From: Przewalskia tangutica | Taxonomy: Eukaryota > Streptophyta > Magnoliopsida > Solanales > Solanaceae | NCBI GenBank assembly: GCA_029844215.1 | Contig: CM056724.1 | Coordinates: 7,682,307-7,746,306, forward strand | Reading direction: 5' to 3' | Length of the DNA stretch: 64,000 bases | In this document: positions 23,236-35,182 of the stretch, piece after piece | Position numbering within the stretch: the stretch's first letter is position 1 | How the letters are laid out: every line of letters begins with the position of its first letter | The notes under the pieces: generated by a model | Databases searched by the model: none | What the model was told of the DNA's origin: nothing | The model's input: only the letters and a program-made list of their open reading frames with translations | Made by a program: the position numbers and the translations under genes

Positions 23236-23567
23236 ACCGATTTGTTGTAGTGAAAGGGGAGAAAATGGGTAGCCGGCGGGGGTAATGGTTTAGCGTTTAG
23301 GTATTGTGAGTTAGGGTTAGGGTTAGGGTTTTTAGAAACCCTAATGTTTTGTGTAGTTGGGGCCGAGAAACAAAGAAAGTAAAAAAATTAAACGAGAATT
23401 CGGTTATGAGGGAAGCCGATGGAGGAGAGAAGTAGGAGAAGTTTAAGGCAAAATATTTGTGGATCTGGATACCAGGTAGGAAATTAATTCCTTATTTTAT
23501 TTTGTTTTCGTAGTCAAATATATATATACAAGTATACAATGCTAACATTAATGAAGATTAATCTAAT

Positions 23568-23867
23568 CATAAAGAGAGCACTTTCTTCTGTTCTTGCTTG
23601 TTTTTTTTCTTTCACAAACATCATTTCGATTTAGTTTCCTATACTCGTGGATTGACCCTTGAACTAAGCAATTAATGTTAGTTTGTAGTATTGCAGTCAA
23701 AATCATGTCAAAATATGTAATAATTGAGAGCTTATTATCCTGTATGAAATGAAATAATTTTCACATCAATTAACGATGAAATCTTTGCTTTTTTCTTTAC
23801 ATACATATGATGTATGTGGACAATAAAGGTTATGTGCGGGGACAGAATATGAGAACGTAACTTGTAA
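23568..23867 (+). repeat. 300-bp direct repeat, copy 2
   Basis: Same orientation as 18243-18545 and highly similar. Both flanks differ from those of copy 1, so the match ends are sharp. Confidence 0.85.
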
Positions 23868-25330
23868 CGTTGGTCAAGTCAAAATTGATTCAAAAATCTT
23901 TAGACTTCTTTTTTTGCTAGAAATTGAAAAGGTCTGGTTTTGTTCCTCGTAATTTAAGTTGGATTTGACTGGCTCAAAAGAGTACACACCAAAGGACATT
24001 GTCTATTGGTCCTAGAATAGAATGCATGCTCAAGTTAATTGACTGCTTTCTTTTCTCGTTTCACGTTGCATTCTGAAAGGTATATCGTCCTCATCCTTTG
24101 ACGATGCATGGACCACAGCTTTTGTTACAACCATAGATTTTTATTTTTATTTTATTTTATCTTTTTTGCTTTGTTTGGGATGGGGATAAATTTATGTAAT
24201 TGGAGGAGTTTAAATTATATACACGAGTACTGATGACAGGGCTGTTTCTATATTTTTAAGGGCTCGGTGGGAGAAACAAAAAGAGATGTTTTTTTATTCA
24301 TATGAAAAATTAAAATAAACTAATTGTTTAAAGATGACTAGTTGGGACTTGGGGCCAAATCTAATTTTGTGTTTAAAAAAATATATATTTCACTTGCTCA
24401 TTGGATTCGAACACGCGACTTCTCACTAGAAAAAAACTTTTGAATAGAGCCTTCAACTGCTAGGCTACAACTCTCATTAAAAAGACTGGAGACATTTTTA
24501 ATATATATTTTAATATTTGAAACCAATAAAAGAAAAAAGAAAATTCTAGGGCGGAGGCCGTGAGGGCTCGTGCGGCAAGACCGCCTCAGCCTTGCAGATG
24601 GCTCTAACGGATGAGTTTCACGCTCTAAGCCCGATTGAGATGTGGTTCGGAAGATTAAGTCGCAATCTAAACGCTACCACCCACCCGACCCTATCGCATA
24701 TCAACGGTCGTTTTAGAGTCATCAGAAAAGGAACTATGGTAATTTTAAATAAGGATCCTTCAACAATAAATATAAGGGAAAGGGGTCAAAACTTTCTCCG
24801 TACTTTGATTAATTAGTTTCTTTTACCCTTCGTTACAAGTTGAGGCCAAATTTACCCCTCATATTAGCAAAGTTTCTAAAAATATCCTCAATCACATAGA
24901 ATCTCTCAAATTCACCTAAATAACATAATTTCAATTGAAATTATTCATTCTCTCTTTTAATCCGACCAACGACACTCTAAACTAACCAAATTAAACTCCA
25001 ACCTATTGGGGGGACTCTCCTCTTTATTCTTCTCTGATTAGCCCTCCATGCCGGAGCTCTGAGCTCCGGTGAACCCCAAACCCCCTACCATCACTGCTCC
25101 AACGCTAAACACCTCCGCCAACATCACTGCTTCCTCTATCCCTTCTCTCCCTCCAAACTCCGGTGAATATCACTCACTGCCAGCACCCCAGCCACCAGCG
25201 AACAACCAAGCGAACAACCAAACATGCATTCTCTTTTTCGTCCTCCCTCTTCTCCTACCTACTTCATCTTTTCCGGCAACCACGACCTACTACTCGTTCT
25301 CTTTCCCTACCAAAAATTATTCACACTATT
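23868..25330. other. Unassigned region with a low-complexity CT-rich part
   Basis: At 24545-24640 there is a short GC-rich island whose origin was not recognised. A tRNA-like B-box string (GGATTCGAACACGCGACTTC) near 24412 hints at a SINE remnant. From 25030 to 25330 the sequence is C-rich, with an 87-codon Pro/Thr/Ser-rich frame and a perfect 19-bp palindrome (CCGGAGCTCTGAGCTCCGG, 25051-25069). No gene can be supported. Confidence 0.4.
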
Positions 25331-25331
25331 A

Positions 25332-25683
25332 GGGGCCGTTTGGTAGCTGATTAGGAGTAAGTTATACATATAGTAAAATCCTGCATAAGTAATACTGTAT
25401 TTGATAGCTAGTTATGAGGTGAGTTATTCGTGTATATAATTAGTACGGTGTTTGGTTTGCAATTTAGAAATCCACATAACAAATTCATGTATAAGTTATG
25501 ATGGAATCTACTTACTATTTTATGCAGGGCAAAATGTGGAATATCTAATAAATATATAATTAATACATGATTAACTAAACCCTACATAACTAATACATGC
25601 ATAAAATAATACATAAATTCCTTCATAACTAATCCATATATTACTAATACATGCATAACTTTAACCAGCTACCATACGACCCC
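25332..25683. mobile_element. Tourist-like MITE (PIF/Harbinger type)
   Basis: Inverted ends are GGGGCCGTTTGGTAGCTG and, from the right, GGGGTCGTATGGTAGCTG. The TTA target duplication is present on both sides (25329-25331, 25684-25686). It spans 352 bp without coding capacity. Confidence 0.92.
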
Positions 25684-25693
25684 TTATTGTCTA

Positions 25694-25956
25694 CTCCCTC
25701 CGTCCGAAAATACTTGTCATGTTTCTCTTTTTAAAAGTCAATTTACCTAAATTTCAAAGCTAAATTAGATTAGATTAGATTAATTTAATATTTTAAATTA
25801 AAATTTATATATTCGAAAACAATACGAAAAAATACTATAAGTTACAATTCTTCTCAAATTAAATGATGAAAAAATATAGCTTCAAATGTTGTTCAAAGTT
25901 CATATAATTTGACTTTTGAAAAACGTAATATGACAAGTAATTTGAGATAAAGGGAG
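25694..25956. mobile_element. Stowaway MITE (Tc1/mariner type)
   Basis: Ends are CTCCCTCCGTCCGAAAATAC and ...AAAGGGAG, with inner inverted match ACTTGTCAT/ATGACAAGT. TA duplication flanks it on both sides. Length 263 bp; it starts only 8 bp after the Tourist target duplication. Confidence 0.92.
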
Positions 25957-26007
25957 TACAAGTTAATGCCTTTAGCTTATTGTAATCCAAAATGGATTTG
26001 CTAATAG

Positions 26008-26638
26008 TAGGGGTGGGCGTTCGGTATTCGGTACAGTAATTAGGTAATCGATAATTGTAAGTAAATACCAAATACCGAACTTTCAAACTTCGGTTCGATA
26101 ATCGATAAATTAAATTTTTGTTCGATATGGTATTCGGTTATACCATATTAAAGTCGAAGTCCGCAGTTTAAATTTTCAATTTAGAATTTATTTTTACAGT
26201 TTACCAAAAAAATAATTTAGAATTTTAGATTGATTGAGTAGGACAAAGTATATGAAAATAGAACACTGGAACAAAGCTAAACAGACTGATATATAAGTCT
26301 AGCAATCCACTACCGGTACTGTAATACAAATCAAAAGAGATTAATCACTTGACTAAAAGGTGAATAACTTGGCAGAAACAAATGAAAGATAATCTAAAAA
26401 TCAAAATGAACTAAATGGTCGGTGAATCATTTGTAATCAAGTATTGAGAAATTGCAGACCAATCAAATGATTTTCGGTAGATCACAAATGCTAATGCTAT
26501 GAAATATTATTATTTCAACCAAAACCATATACCCAATTATGAAATTTGTGTTGCATTGAAAAAAAATTGATGAAATCAAATAACAAAAAAATCCAATTTC
26601 GCTTAAATGGTCTTCTCGATGTTTTATGTCCAGCCCTA
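26008..26638. mobile_element. Non-autonomous hAT element, 631 bp
   Basis: The left end is TAGGGGTGGGCGTTCGGT and the right end, reverse-complemented, is TAGGGCTGGACATAAAAC. The 8-bp flanks GCTAATAG and TCTAATAT match at 6 of 8. The subterminal part contains GGTATTCGGT repeats. There is no transposase. Confidence 0.78.
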
Positions 26639-29181
26639 TCTAATATCTAATAAAATACAAAATATTAAATTGTTGTTACTAGTATTATAATCGAAATATA
26701 TTGAGTAAAATCAAAAGTTGTCCTTTTTTTTTTTTGTGGTGTGTTCATTTCGATGTGCCAACTTAGTTCATTATTAGACAGATTTGATCTTAAATTCTCA
26801 ACAATAGATAAAACAAGATTCTCCCATTCAAATGGCTACAAATTTGGGCTTTCCATATTAAATAAATATAACTAATTTTTTTTTTACATTTTCATCTTTT
26901 TGGGACCAAATTCTTGGACACAAAAAGAAGAAGAAAGGGATTAGAATAGGAAACAGAGCTTAGGACGTCCCAAATCAAAAACATCAAAAGTTTGGTTTTT
27001 TAAATTTACAAGAAATAGGAATAATTTAATGATATATATATATAATTAATTAGTTTAATGAATTTTTATTATTAATATATCTCTATATATCTTTAGATTT
27101 TTTAAAATTTTTTTTTTTTTTTTTTTTTTAATTTTAATAAGTGATTTATTTAATCAATAAAATATTATTTAAATTTAATTTAATTAGATTAAATTTGTGA
27201 TGGGAGGAGGGGAGAGGTTTAATTTGTAGTTTTATTTTATTGGTCTATTTTTTTTCTATTATTTTTGGTCTATTTTTTAGCTATAATTTTGCATTGTTAT
27301 GATAGTTTATTTATTATTGTATGTGGATCCCATTTTGGATGGGATCTTTTCCTACTAGATCATCATCCATTTTTTGGGTGGGATTACTTTATATTTATAA
27401 CGAAATCCGAAAAATTACTAAATCTTTATTCATTAAGATTTCTATGATTAGCTATTGGATCATCCATACGGATCCGATCCTATCGAAGTTTAAAATCTTT
27501 ATTTGTTTTTTTTTTTTATTTTAATTTTTTTTTTTTTGGTGAAAATAAAAAAAAGTGAAAGTGAAACTAGTATAAAGAAAAGTAAACTTGAAAATCAAAA
27601 CAAAACTTTCAAATAAAAAAAAACTTCTCAAAGCATAAAACTTAAAAATAACAAATCGCTTTATTAAAAAATCAAATTTCCAATTTAAATCCAAAAAGCC
27701 ATGCAAATAAGACCAAAAACAAAGTTTAAGAGTATTTCAGCATACCATCTTTTAAGCTATTTCATCATAACAAATTAGACCGACTAAAAATATAACAAAC
27801 AAGCTCAAAAAAATATACAAAATAAATTGAAATAACAATATGATAAAAACCATCATCATTGCCTCCATCTTATCCATTTCATCTCTTTCCTTTCCATATA
27901 TATGATCCATTGATTAGGAATTTTAGGTTATGATGATATTAATATAATAATATAATGTGCATGTACATTATAGTAAAACTATAAACGCACACGGTGTTTT
28001 TTTAGCCGGGCACACACGTGATCCCTTGGATGAATTGTATTTGATTTCGGTTCGACATCGATTTATTTCGATTTCGAAGTTTTTTCGCGGTGATTAAGTT
28101 CAAACTTCTTGCTTGATTGTTTTGATTGTTTTTTTTCCACCCTTACCAAACCATTTCCGATTTTGATCCAATTTTTCATATAATCCCATCCCATCCAAAT
28201 CCATATATCCGATCCAAATCATCACATCGTGGATCAAATATCAATTTTAATTGATCCATTTTACATTTTGATTTTTTGAAATTTTGTTTTTCCAAGTTTT
28301 ATCAAATTTTTTTTGAAACTTCAGAATTCTAGTTTTTTTTTAATAACAAAACTTTAAAATTTTATTTTTTAAAATTATATTTATGCATTTAAATTTATTT
28401 TGAATTTTTTTAAGATTAATTTAATTTTTGAACAAAAAAAGTTTAATGATTATTTGATGAAAATTTTGATTAAAAATGAAAGAAGCATTTGTAGAAGTTG
28501 TACATTTTTAATTTAGATATTTTCGCTAAAAAATTACTAACATTTTTATTTTAAAAATATTTAGTGTGACTGATAAGATTTAAAAAAAATACTTATGCTA
28601 AAATCTTCAAACAACATTCAATAATCAGAGTGAATTTATGGAACTTCTGCTTGAAACATTAATAATACTATATGATATGCTAAAATTGCTATGTATTTTA
28701 TTATGCCTAAGGGGTTAGATAATATACTTGAATTGATAAACTAATTAATTAAGGATTAAATTTTTTAAAATACATAAATTCTATAAAAAAAAAATATATA
28801 AAATTATCTTAGGTTATGGATATATTTAATAAAAAATAGATTTACGAGTTGGAATTTATACCGGATACGAATTTCAAATACAAGATTCAGACCCGTCAAA
28901 AATGGATTCGGGTCAAATTCGAATCTATAAGGTTCAAATTTTAAAGATCCATAATTTATAAAACGAATCCATTAAATCCGGACTAAATCGAGGATTCACT
29001 GTCATCACTGATAAAGTTGTTATTCTTATTAGGTGGGCATATATCCATTAGCCATAGTTTATTGCCTAGCTAGTTATTGTCATGAAAGTTGAATTGTCGG
29101 CCACAATGAGGATGATAGGACTTCATCATTATATTTGGCAAACAAAAAGAAAGGTAAAGATTAATGAACCAACGATATATA
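26639..29181. other. Very AT-rich gene-free stretch
   Basis: Homopolymer T runs lie at about 27111-27130 and 27507-27537. Short low-complexity frames only. The 28860-28990 part repeats phrases such as GATTCGGGTCAAATTCG, reminiscent of hAT subterminal sequence, but ends were not found. No gene was recognised. Confidence 0.5.
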
Positions 29182-29189
29182 CATGTAAC

Positions 29190-29476
29190 CAGGGCAGCCT
29201 CAAATATTTTAAGATTTTGTTCTAATTTATAAAATTGAATTTTAATATAAGTAAATATACGATTTCAATAATCTGAATTTGAGTCTCCACATGCACGCGC
29301 CATTGAAACTGAATAACTTTATTTTGATTGGGCTAAGACCTGCAAATTATGAATCTTTACAGTAAATTTTGGTTAATACTATTTAATAAAAAATGGAAAA
29401 AAAAGACCCCTAAAAATTTTCGTTTTACGAGGCCCTGTTCGGTAACACATCTCAAACGGTCTCAAAGACGGGCCTC
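29190..29476 (-). mobile_element. hAT-like MITE, family A, copy 1
   Basis: Same family as 33100 and 42959 but inverted. It starts CAGGGCAGCCTCAAATATTTT, ends TCTCAAAGACGGGCCTC and shares the interior ATTGGGCTAAGACCTGCAAATTATG. The flanks CATGTAAC/CATGCAAA match at 6 of 8. The boundary rests on the other copies. Confidence 0.8.
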
Positions 29477-29858
29477 CATGCAAACATTGGAATATATAAT
29501 TTCCCACATGGCAATTTTTTTCTTTTGCCACCTTGTTTTGGTGTCGGAATTAATAATATTTCCATCACCGTCATGCATAATTTCTCTAACAAAGGTTTAT
29601 GTTCTTTTTTACCTAACTCATTATTTTTTCCATATTTGTTTTTGTCTTCTTAACGGTTAAGTATGCAAATAAAATCTCATATTAATTTAAACTGTTTAAG
29701 AAAAACTGTGCGGGCATTAACCCAAAACGGATAATATAACATTATCTTAAGAATATATATTCAGTTGGTTTAACCCAACATTAATTTCATTTACAAAGTT
29801 GAATTAAAGAAGAAAGATGGTTTTGAATCACATGGTGTATAGTTCAATAACAAAAATT

Positions 29859-30090
29859 TCTGATCCGAAGCCCTAGACCAGTTGGTCTTGAAGGCAGAGG
29901 GTATCCTCATTGGGTGGTGTGAGAGAGGCACAAGTTCAAACTCGCAGTAACGTCGACTGCCCGCCTTTTGGGAGTCGCACCCTGGCTTGCCAAGTGTGGT
30001 TTAACTGGCTGACGTGATTTGATGACTATTGCGTCAGTCAGATTTCTGCAGATACTGAAAGAAAGAAGATCATGATTCTCTTCAATAAAA
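29859..30090 (+). mobile_element. tRNA-derived SINE, family B, copy 1
   Basis: Flanked by a perfect 13-bp target duplication AATAACAAAAATT (29846-29858 and 30091-30103). A-box-like (AGACCAGTTGGTC) and B-box-like (AAGTTCAAACTCGC) segments lie in the head. The body has TTGCCAAGTGTGGTTTAAC and GCTGACGTG, shared with the SINEs at 45151 and 45664. Confidence 0.88.
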
Positions 30091-30103
30091 AATAACAAAA
30101 ATT

Positions 30104-32243
30104 CCCACAAAAGGGTCAAAAGAAATAAAGAAAAGTAAAATCTATAAGTAACGTATTGATCAGTAATTACTACGTTTTGACCCAAGATTGAAGAAGTTTA
30201 AATCCATTTTTATTTACCATACTTTATGCATCTCAAATCTTTAAGGGATATTGTGGAGTCGACATTAAAATGAAAATTAAAAGGATAAAAGAGCCAATGC
30301 TTATCTAAATTCAAAAAGAAACTTTCATTCAACAAAGACAAGAAATATCACCCACAGGTTTTCCCCCCTACCAGCTGACATTTGACTCAAAAATCCTTCT
30401 CATGTGATATTAATTACAACTATCATAATATAGTATTTCTATTAGAAAAGTTGAAGTGATAAGCTGCTCACCATCCAAAGATGCGGCGGAGTGGATGGGT
30501 TGTTCCTCCCTTAACTAGATGTTTCGGGTTTGAGTTTTGATATTTATTTTAATTTGAATTTTATATTTTATTTTAGTACCCTCTTTAATTTTCATCAACA
30601 ACTCTATCCACTTTCATTACTCTCTTTAAATATCTAGAAATAATTACTAAAAAAAATTCAAATATACAACTTTCATTACTCTCTTTAAATAGCTATAAAT
30701 AATTACTAAAAAAAATGAAATATAACCCATTCGGAATTGCAATTACCTCGACGAGGTTTGAGACAAACAACATGAATCATAGAATTAGCACCACAATTCA
30801 TCATTAGGAATTAATCGTCATCAAGGGAAAAACAGGACATGGCTCTTGAAGGTGGATGAAAAACTAAATAATTCTCCTTAATATAGTTCCCTCGTTTGGT
30901 AATACGCCTTCTTTAAAAAAATATAACTTATCTTCATTTTAATAAAATATAATTGCAGGAATCAACAATAAATTATTAAATATTAATTTTTATATAAGTT
31001 ATACTTTAAATAATAAAAAAATATTACCGTAATTAATGAATCAACATTAATTCATATATATTTTTATGATAATATTAATTCATTTCTTTTATTTATAAGT
31101 GAGGATTAATACAGTTGATCCCTATTTATTTAGAATTGAGGGGTAGTTTTTATTGTTATGTTAAATTTAGCGTGTTAATAATGAATTGTTATTGTGAGTT
31201 TCAAAATAATTATGGTGTTCTAATATTTAATATTTAGATTTAAGTAATATATTGCACTTTAAATTCTATTATCTATTTGTAATTTTTATTTACATACTTT
31301 TATTTTTTAATAATTTTTATTTATATATATTGACTAAATTTTCATTTTGATAATTCTACATTCAAAAACAATTTTGATCAAAACTATCCAAACATAAATC
31401 AATTATACCAATCACTTTTACATTGTTGTATTCAAACATAAATCAATTCTACCAGAATCAATTATGCTCACTGCTAATCCAAATACACCCTTAATATGTT
31501 TTCCGTTTAATCTCCACCCAGCTAGGTAATGATTATACTTTAATTTGGAATTTGAAGTAGGTAAACATCAAGATGGTACGTCCATTATAATTTGAAGATA
31601 GAATTAAAGTAGTCTTTTATATTAATATTAATCATTAAATTTGTCAAAAGTATTAAGTTTTACATCAAATATTTTAACAAATTTTATCAGTTAGATTTGA
31701 GTATATATTTAACAACTACTTTAAACCTGCACTAAAAATAAGAGACAATTTTTGTTATCAATCCAAAAGGGAAAAAGCAGAAGAGGGTTGACGATTTGGA
31801 TAAACAAAAGCAACAAACTAATGATTCAATCACAATGAATTAGCAGTACTAATTAGAGGAATTGAGATAATTAAACAAAATTTCACCATCTAATTATAAT
31901 GTAAATGAAAATAGAACCAAACAAACCACTAATAAGTCTCTCATATTAAAACTTAAAGAGAGAAGGAACCAAACCAAATACTAAAATAAGTCTCTCATTT
32001 TTCTCCATCTAAAAAACTTAGGAGATAATTATCACGTAGAGAGAATTACACACCTCCAAAATAGCAAGCACTTGCCTTTTCTTTATTATCCTATCTTACA
32101 TTCGATGAAAAGGCAATAACACAAATATTTTATTTTGTACCTGACACTAATTCTGTGATATTTCATAAGTTAGTAGGTCCAAAGCCTAAGATTTGAGCCC
32201 ATCAACTTAAAAATAAAAATAAGCCTTATACAATTAGTATAAG
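30104..32243. other. AT-rich stretch without recognised gene
   Basis: A truncated SINE head with B box GGGTTTGAGTT lies at about 30480-30560, related to 18020. A duplicated phrase (CTTTCATTACTCTCTTTAAAT) occurs near 30612 and 30669. Otherwise nothing was seen. Confidence 0.4.
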
Positions 32244-32471
32244 TCAGGTGAATAACTTATTCATGCAGTCCTTGGTGGTGGACTGGTGGAAGCCATCATT
32301 TCCTTTGATGGAAATCTTATCAAATTCATCAGTTTCCCCTAATAGTATTTTAGGGAAAAATATAGAGCTTACAGTCTCCACAAAGCTCTCAAATATTTGA
32401 GCTTTGATTTGGCCTCTTTTAGGTGGAATTGCTTTGTTTTTTTGTTTGTGTTGGGAATTTTGTGCAGCCAT
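32244..32471 (-). CDS. Small basic protein with PPKRGQIK motif (75 aa), unknown function
   Basis: A single-exon frame of 75 codons starting at the first ATG. The N-terminus is Gln/Lys-rich, followed by IPPKRGQIKAQIFESFVETV, then an Asp/Ser-rich tail. The motif PP(K/R)RGxIK recurs in two other small frames in this window (54.0 kb plus, 42.2 kb minus), which argues that it is a real gene family. No signal peptide or membrane segment is evident. A TATATA lies about 20 bp upstream of the ATG, close for a TATA box. I do not recognise a function. It could be expressed as is, or could splice to a further exon. Confidence 0.6.
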   Translation of the reverse strand: MAAQNSQHKQKNKAIPPKRGQIKAQIFESFVETVSSIFFPKILLGETDEFDKISIKGNDGFHQSTTKDCMNKLFT

Positions 32472-33099
32472 GAGAATATTTTAAGTATATAAGGAAAGTG
32501 AAGGGGAGAAATTGAAGTAAGCTTTTAAATAAGGGGCCTATTTGAAAGAATCTGAAACGTATGAGGCCGGAAAAAGCCCCATCGGAGAAGAGAAAGTGGG
32601 AGCTAAGTAAGAGAGGAGAAACAAATGTGGGGTGAGATGCTCATTTTATATTGTGAAGTGTGGAATTTTCAAAGAAACTTCTATTTATTTACAAGTCTCC
32701 TACTTTTACACGAAAACTAGCTCAAAGTGTACACTTTTTTCTTTTTCCAATAATATAAAATTAGCATGCAAATATATTGAAACAATCAACAGTGTTGATC
32801 TTTTTTTTCCAAGTATATATGATCTTGTATTCCATAAATAGTTGTTGATGATAAGTAGGAGTATTAAATTGAGGCTATAGAATACTAATAAATACATTTG
32901 TTTAAGGTATTCAAGTTTAATGAGTCGAATAAGAGCAATTCACACATATGCCCCTTTTCGGGGTAGTATTTAATTTTGCCCCATAAATTAGAAATTTTAG
33001 AGGCTAGATTTCACAATTGTGTTTGTGTTTGATTCTGTTAACATCTAAAAGGTATATAAAGCCTTTAAGCATTTCTCTCTCTCCTCTCTCTTCTAACAT

Positions 33100-33368
33100 C
33101 AGGACGGTCTTTGGATCCGTCATTCATGTAAGATGTGCTACTGTACAGGGCCCTCGAAAAACTAAAATTTTTAGGGGTCCATTTTTTTATTAAGTAATAT
33201 TATCCAGATTTTACTGTAATGACTCATAATTTGCATGTCTTAGCCCAATCAAAATAAAAGTGATTCAGGGCTTATAATTTCTAATCAATTAAATCGTATA
33301 TTTACCAATATTAAGGGGTCATTTTTACAAATTAGAACAGGGCCCCCAAAATATTTGAGACGACCCTG
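33100..33368 (+). mobile_element. hAT-like MITE, family A, copy 2
   Basis: Ends CAGGACGGTCTTTGG and ...TTTGAGACGACCCTG. The flanks TCTAACAT/TCTAACAA match at 7 of 8. The interior shares AATTAGAACAGGGC and ATAATTTGCATGTCTTAG with copy 3. Confidence 0.88.
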
Positions 33369-34035
33369 TCTAACAAGCCAGATCCCCATCCCCCACCCCC
33401 CTCGCCGATGGTAACCATCCCGGCGATCAGGTAACGCCGCCGGACTACTAAACCAACGACTTTTTCCGGCATCTTCCCTTTTACTTCTGCTTCTCTTCTC
33501 TTTTTCTCCTCTTCTCCGTCTACTCCTCTTTGTTTCTCTGTTTTTTTTATCAATTTTCTTCTTTTGCCACTCGAATGGCGGTCAGGTTACTAAGTTGCTC
33601 CGATCCCGGTGAATATTAGTGTTGTTTATTCCGGTGAGCTAGAGCTGCAATTTCCTATAGTTTTTTATTTGGAAACTCTATTCTCTGACCGGAGTCCTGG
33701 CCGGAAATCCCAGTATTTCGACTACCTGCAATTAGCACTGCATTAGAGGAAATTTGCAGGAGTAAGCAAGCAAGAGAGGAAGAGCACAAGGAAACGTCAT
33801 TAGTTTGTGGAAGGGAATCTACATTCCAGGTTCATTCTTACTGGAATTGGTACCTCTGGTTCACTTGTTGAGTTTTGTCTGTCTTTCTCGTTAGTTAATT
33901 AATTGCCTTAGTTTAAGTATGGCATGTCTTGATAATCAACTATTTATATGTGTGGTCGACACACACATATAAAAGAAACTCCACTAGACACGGCTTCATA
34001 GACTTTCTAGAACACTTAAACATAGTGCTCTGATA
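33369..34035. other. C- and CT-rich segment resembling a gene 5' leader
   Basis: C-rich (33375-33400) then CT-rich (33470-33545) sequence with CCGGCGATC and CCGGTGA strings, typical of 5' leader and first intron, but no gene body follows. A near-perfect 31-bp palindrome centred on GTCGAC lies at 33943-33973. Confidence 0.35.
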
Positions 34036-35180
34036 TCAAACATTGTGATGCCCCAAACCATGGCCTGAACGTAACACAATATTTGGTGTATGACTGCATG
34101 TGACCGAGCAAACCAACTGGCAGGATAAATCAACATGTGATATCAAAACATATTGAAAGATGAATTAAACTAACACATGCTGATATACTAAAAGTCTGAC
34201 TAAATAAATCAAGTGTGGAAACAATGTTATAAAGCCGAAGAATAACCGTAGCTAATATGGCATACTATGAAAAGCATGTGACTATGTCTAATTATTACTC
34301 TAGTCTACGAAGTCTTTAATGAAGTATTGAAAGCACTAATTGTTACCGGTATAAGGCTCCCGACATACTTGACTGTCTATAAATATTAAAAGATTGTAAA
34401 ATAATGATAATGCCCTTAAAGAACTGAGGCTCACCAAGTAGCTGATACTGAAACCTATCGAGTTGAGCCATCAATATGTAAATCGTTATATGCATCGCGA
34501 GATGCAGGCCCCGGGGAAGGGACGTTAAAATACACATAAATCAATACACCCTTTTTAAGGTGTGTTGATTTATATGTATTTTTTTGAATTGCACTAGTAT
34601 GTAAAACAAGCTGAAAGAATTAATAAATGTGAGGTGTTTGGGAAAAAGCAACCCAAATCAATAAATAATGTACTGAAACTCAACTCATAACTGATAACTA
34701 AGTGAACAAAAGAAGTAAAAAATATGAATACTTCCTGTTCTGAAATGGAGAATCACATGTTTAACTGAAATAATAAATTGTGGCCTTAGGCCCAATATAT
34801 GTGCACACATTTATGGCCTCGAGCTCAAGTATATGTATACATAAACTGTGGTCTTGGACCCAAATACATACGTGGCCTAGGACCCAAAATACAAGTGTTC
34901 AACAATAAAAAAAAATACATAAAAATTTGAGAATCATGTTGAAAGGTACAACACTGACATACTAAGCAATGATTCGCTGAGACATGTATTCATGAAAATG
35001 ATTATGCGGAATGAAGCTTTAACTACTTTACAATATGTTGAGTAATGTAGACTGAGACTCGTGGGCATCTAACACAAGTATATACTGATTACTTACTGAT
35101 CTCACAACGTTCGGAATGAAAGTCGTGAATGAATTATGCAACTAGAGAATATAAATTTTGCAACTATTCAAGGAACTAAG
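34036..35180. other. Probable decayed LTR-retrotransposon (gypsy-like) LTR material
   Basis: Recurring short phrases such as GTGGCCTAGGACCCAA, TGGCCTTAGGCCCAA and GTGATGCCCCAAACCATGG resemble the AT-rich long LTRs of nightshade gypsy elements. Ends, target duplication and primer site were not found, so this is a weak assignment. Confidence 0.35.
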
Positions 35181-35182
35181 CT

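Larger units (their letters stand above)
19763..23252. mobile_element. Non-autonomous CACTA (En/Spm-type) transposon, 3.49 kb
   Basis: Perfect 13-bp inverted ends CACTACAACAAAT, with a 3-bp target duplication AAA on both sides (19760-19762, 23253-23255). Subterminal zones (19790-20080 and 22965-23235) are packed with GGGCGACT and its complement as back-to-back palindromes, the expected layout for transposase-binding repeats. The interior has three copies of a ~540-bp block, an internal copy of the terminus, a perfect 26-bp inverted repeat, a palindrome-rich array and two tRNA-like sequences. No transposase ORF was found, so mobilisation would need a helper. It sits in the leader of the copia remnant. 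Confidence 0.95.
18640..23475 (-). mobile_element. Remnant of a second copia element, split by a CACTA element
   Basis: Minus strand. Near 23465-23475 the plus sequence GGATACCAG is the complement of a TGGTATCC primer site. The leader (23253-23460) contains GTTAGGG repeats. A CACTA element then interrupts it at 19763-23252, and the gag region follows at 18871-19700. The left part (18640-18870) is a low-complexity Thr/Gly/Ser-rich tail. No pol was found. A candidate LTR end lies right of 23476, but no matching 3' LTR was seen. Confidence 0.75.

Noticed and set aside
23310..23331. Telomere-like GTTAGGG repeats
   Set aside because: Only three short units, of TTAGGG rather than plant TTTAGGG type, inside a copia leader. 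Not an interstitial telomere.
18243..23867. Treating the 300-bp direct repeats as LTRs of the copia remnant
   Set aside because: The right copy starts about 90 bp away from the primer-binding site and the left copy has no polypurine tract next to it; the ends are not TG...CA.
24592..24816. 74-codon plus-strand frame next to a GC-rich island
   Set aside because: No domain, no splice context and no paralogue in the window; not enough to call a gene.
33332..33553. Minus-strand Glu/Lys/Gly-rich 73-codon frame
   Set aside because: It is the antisense of a CT-rich leader-like stretch and a MITE end.
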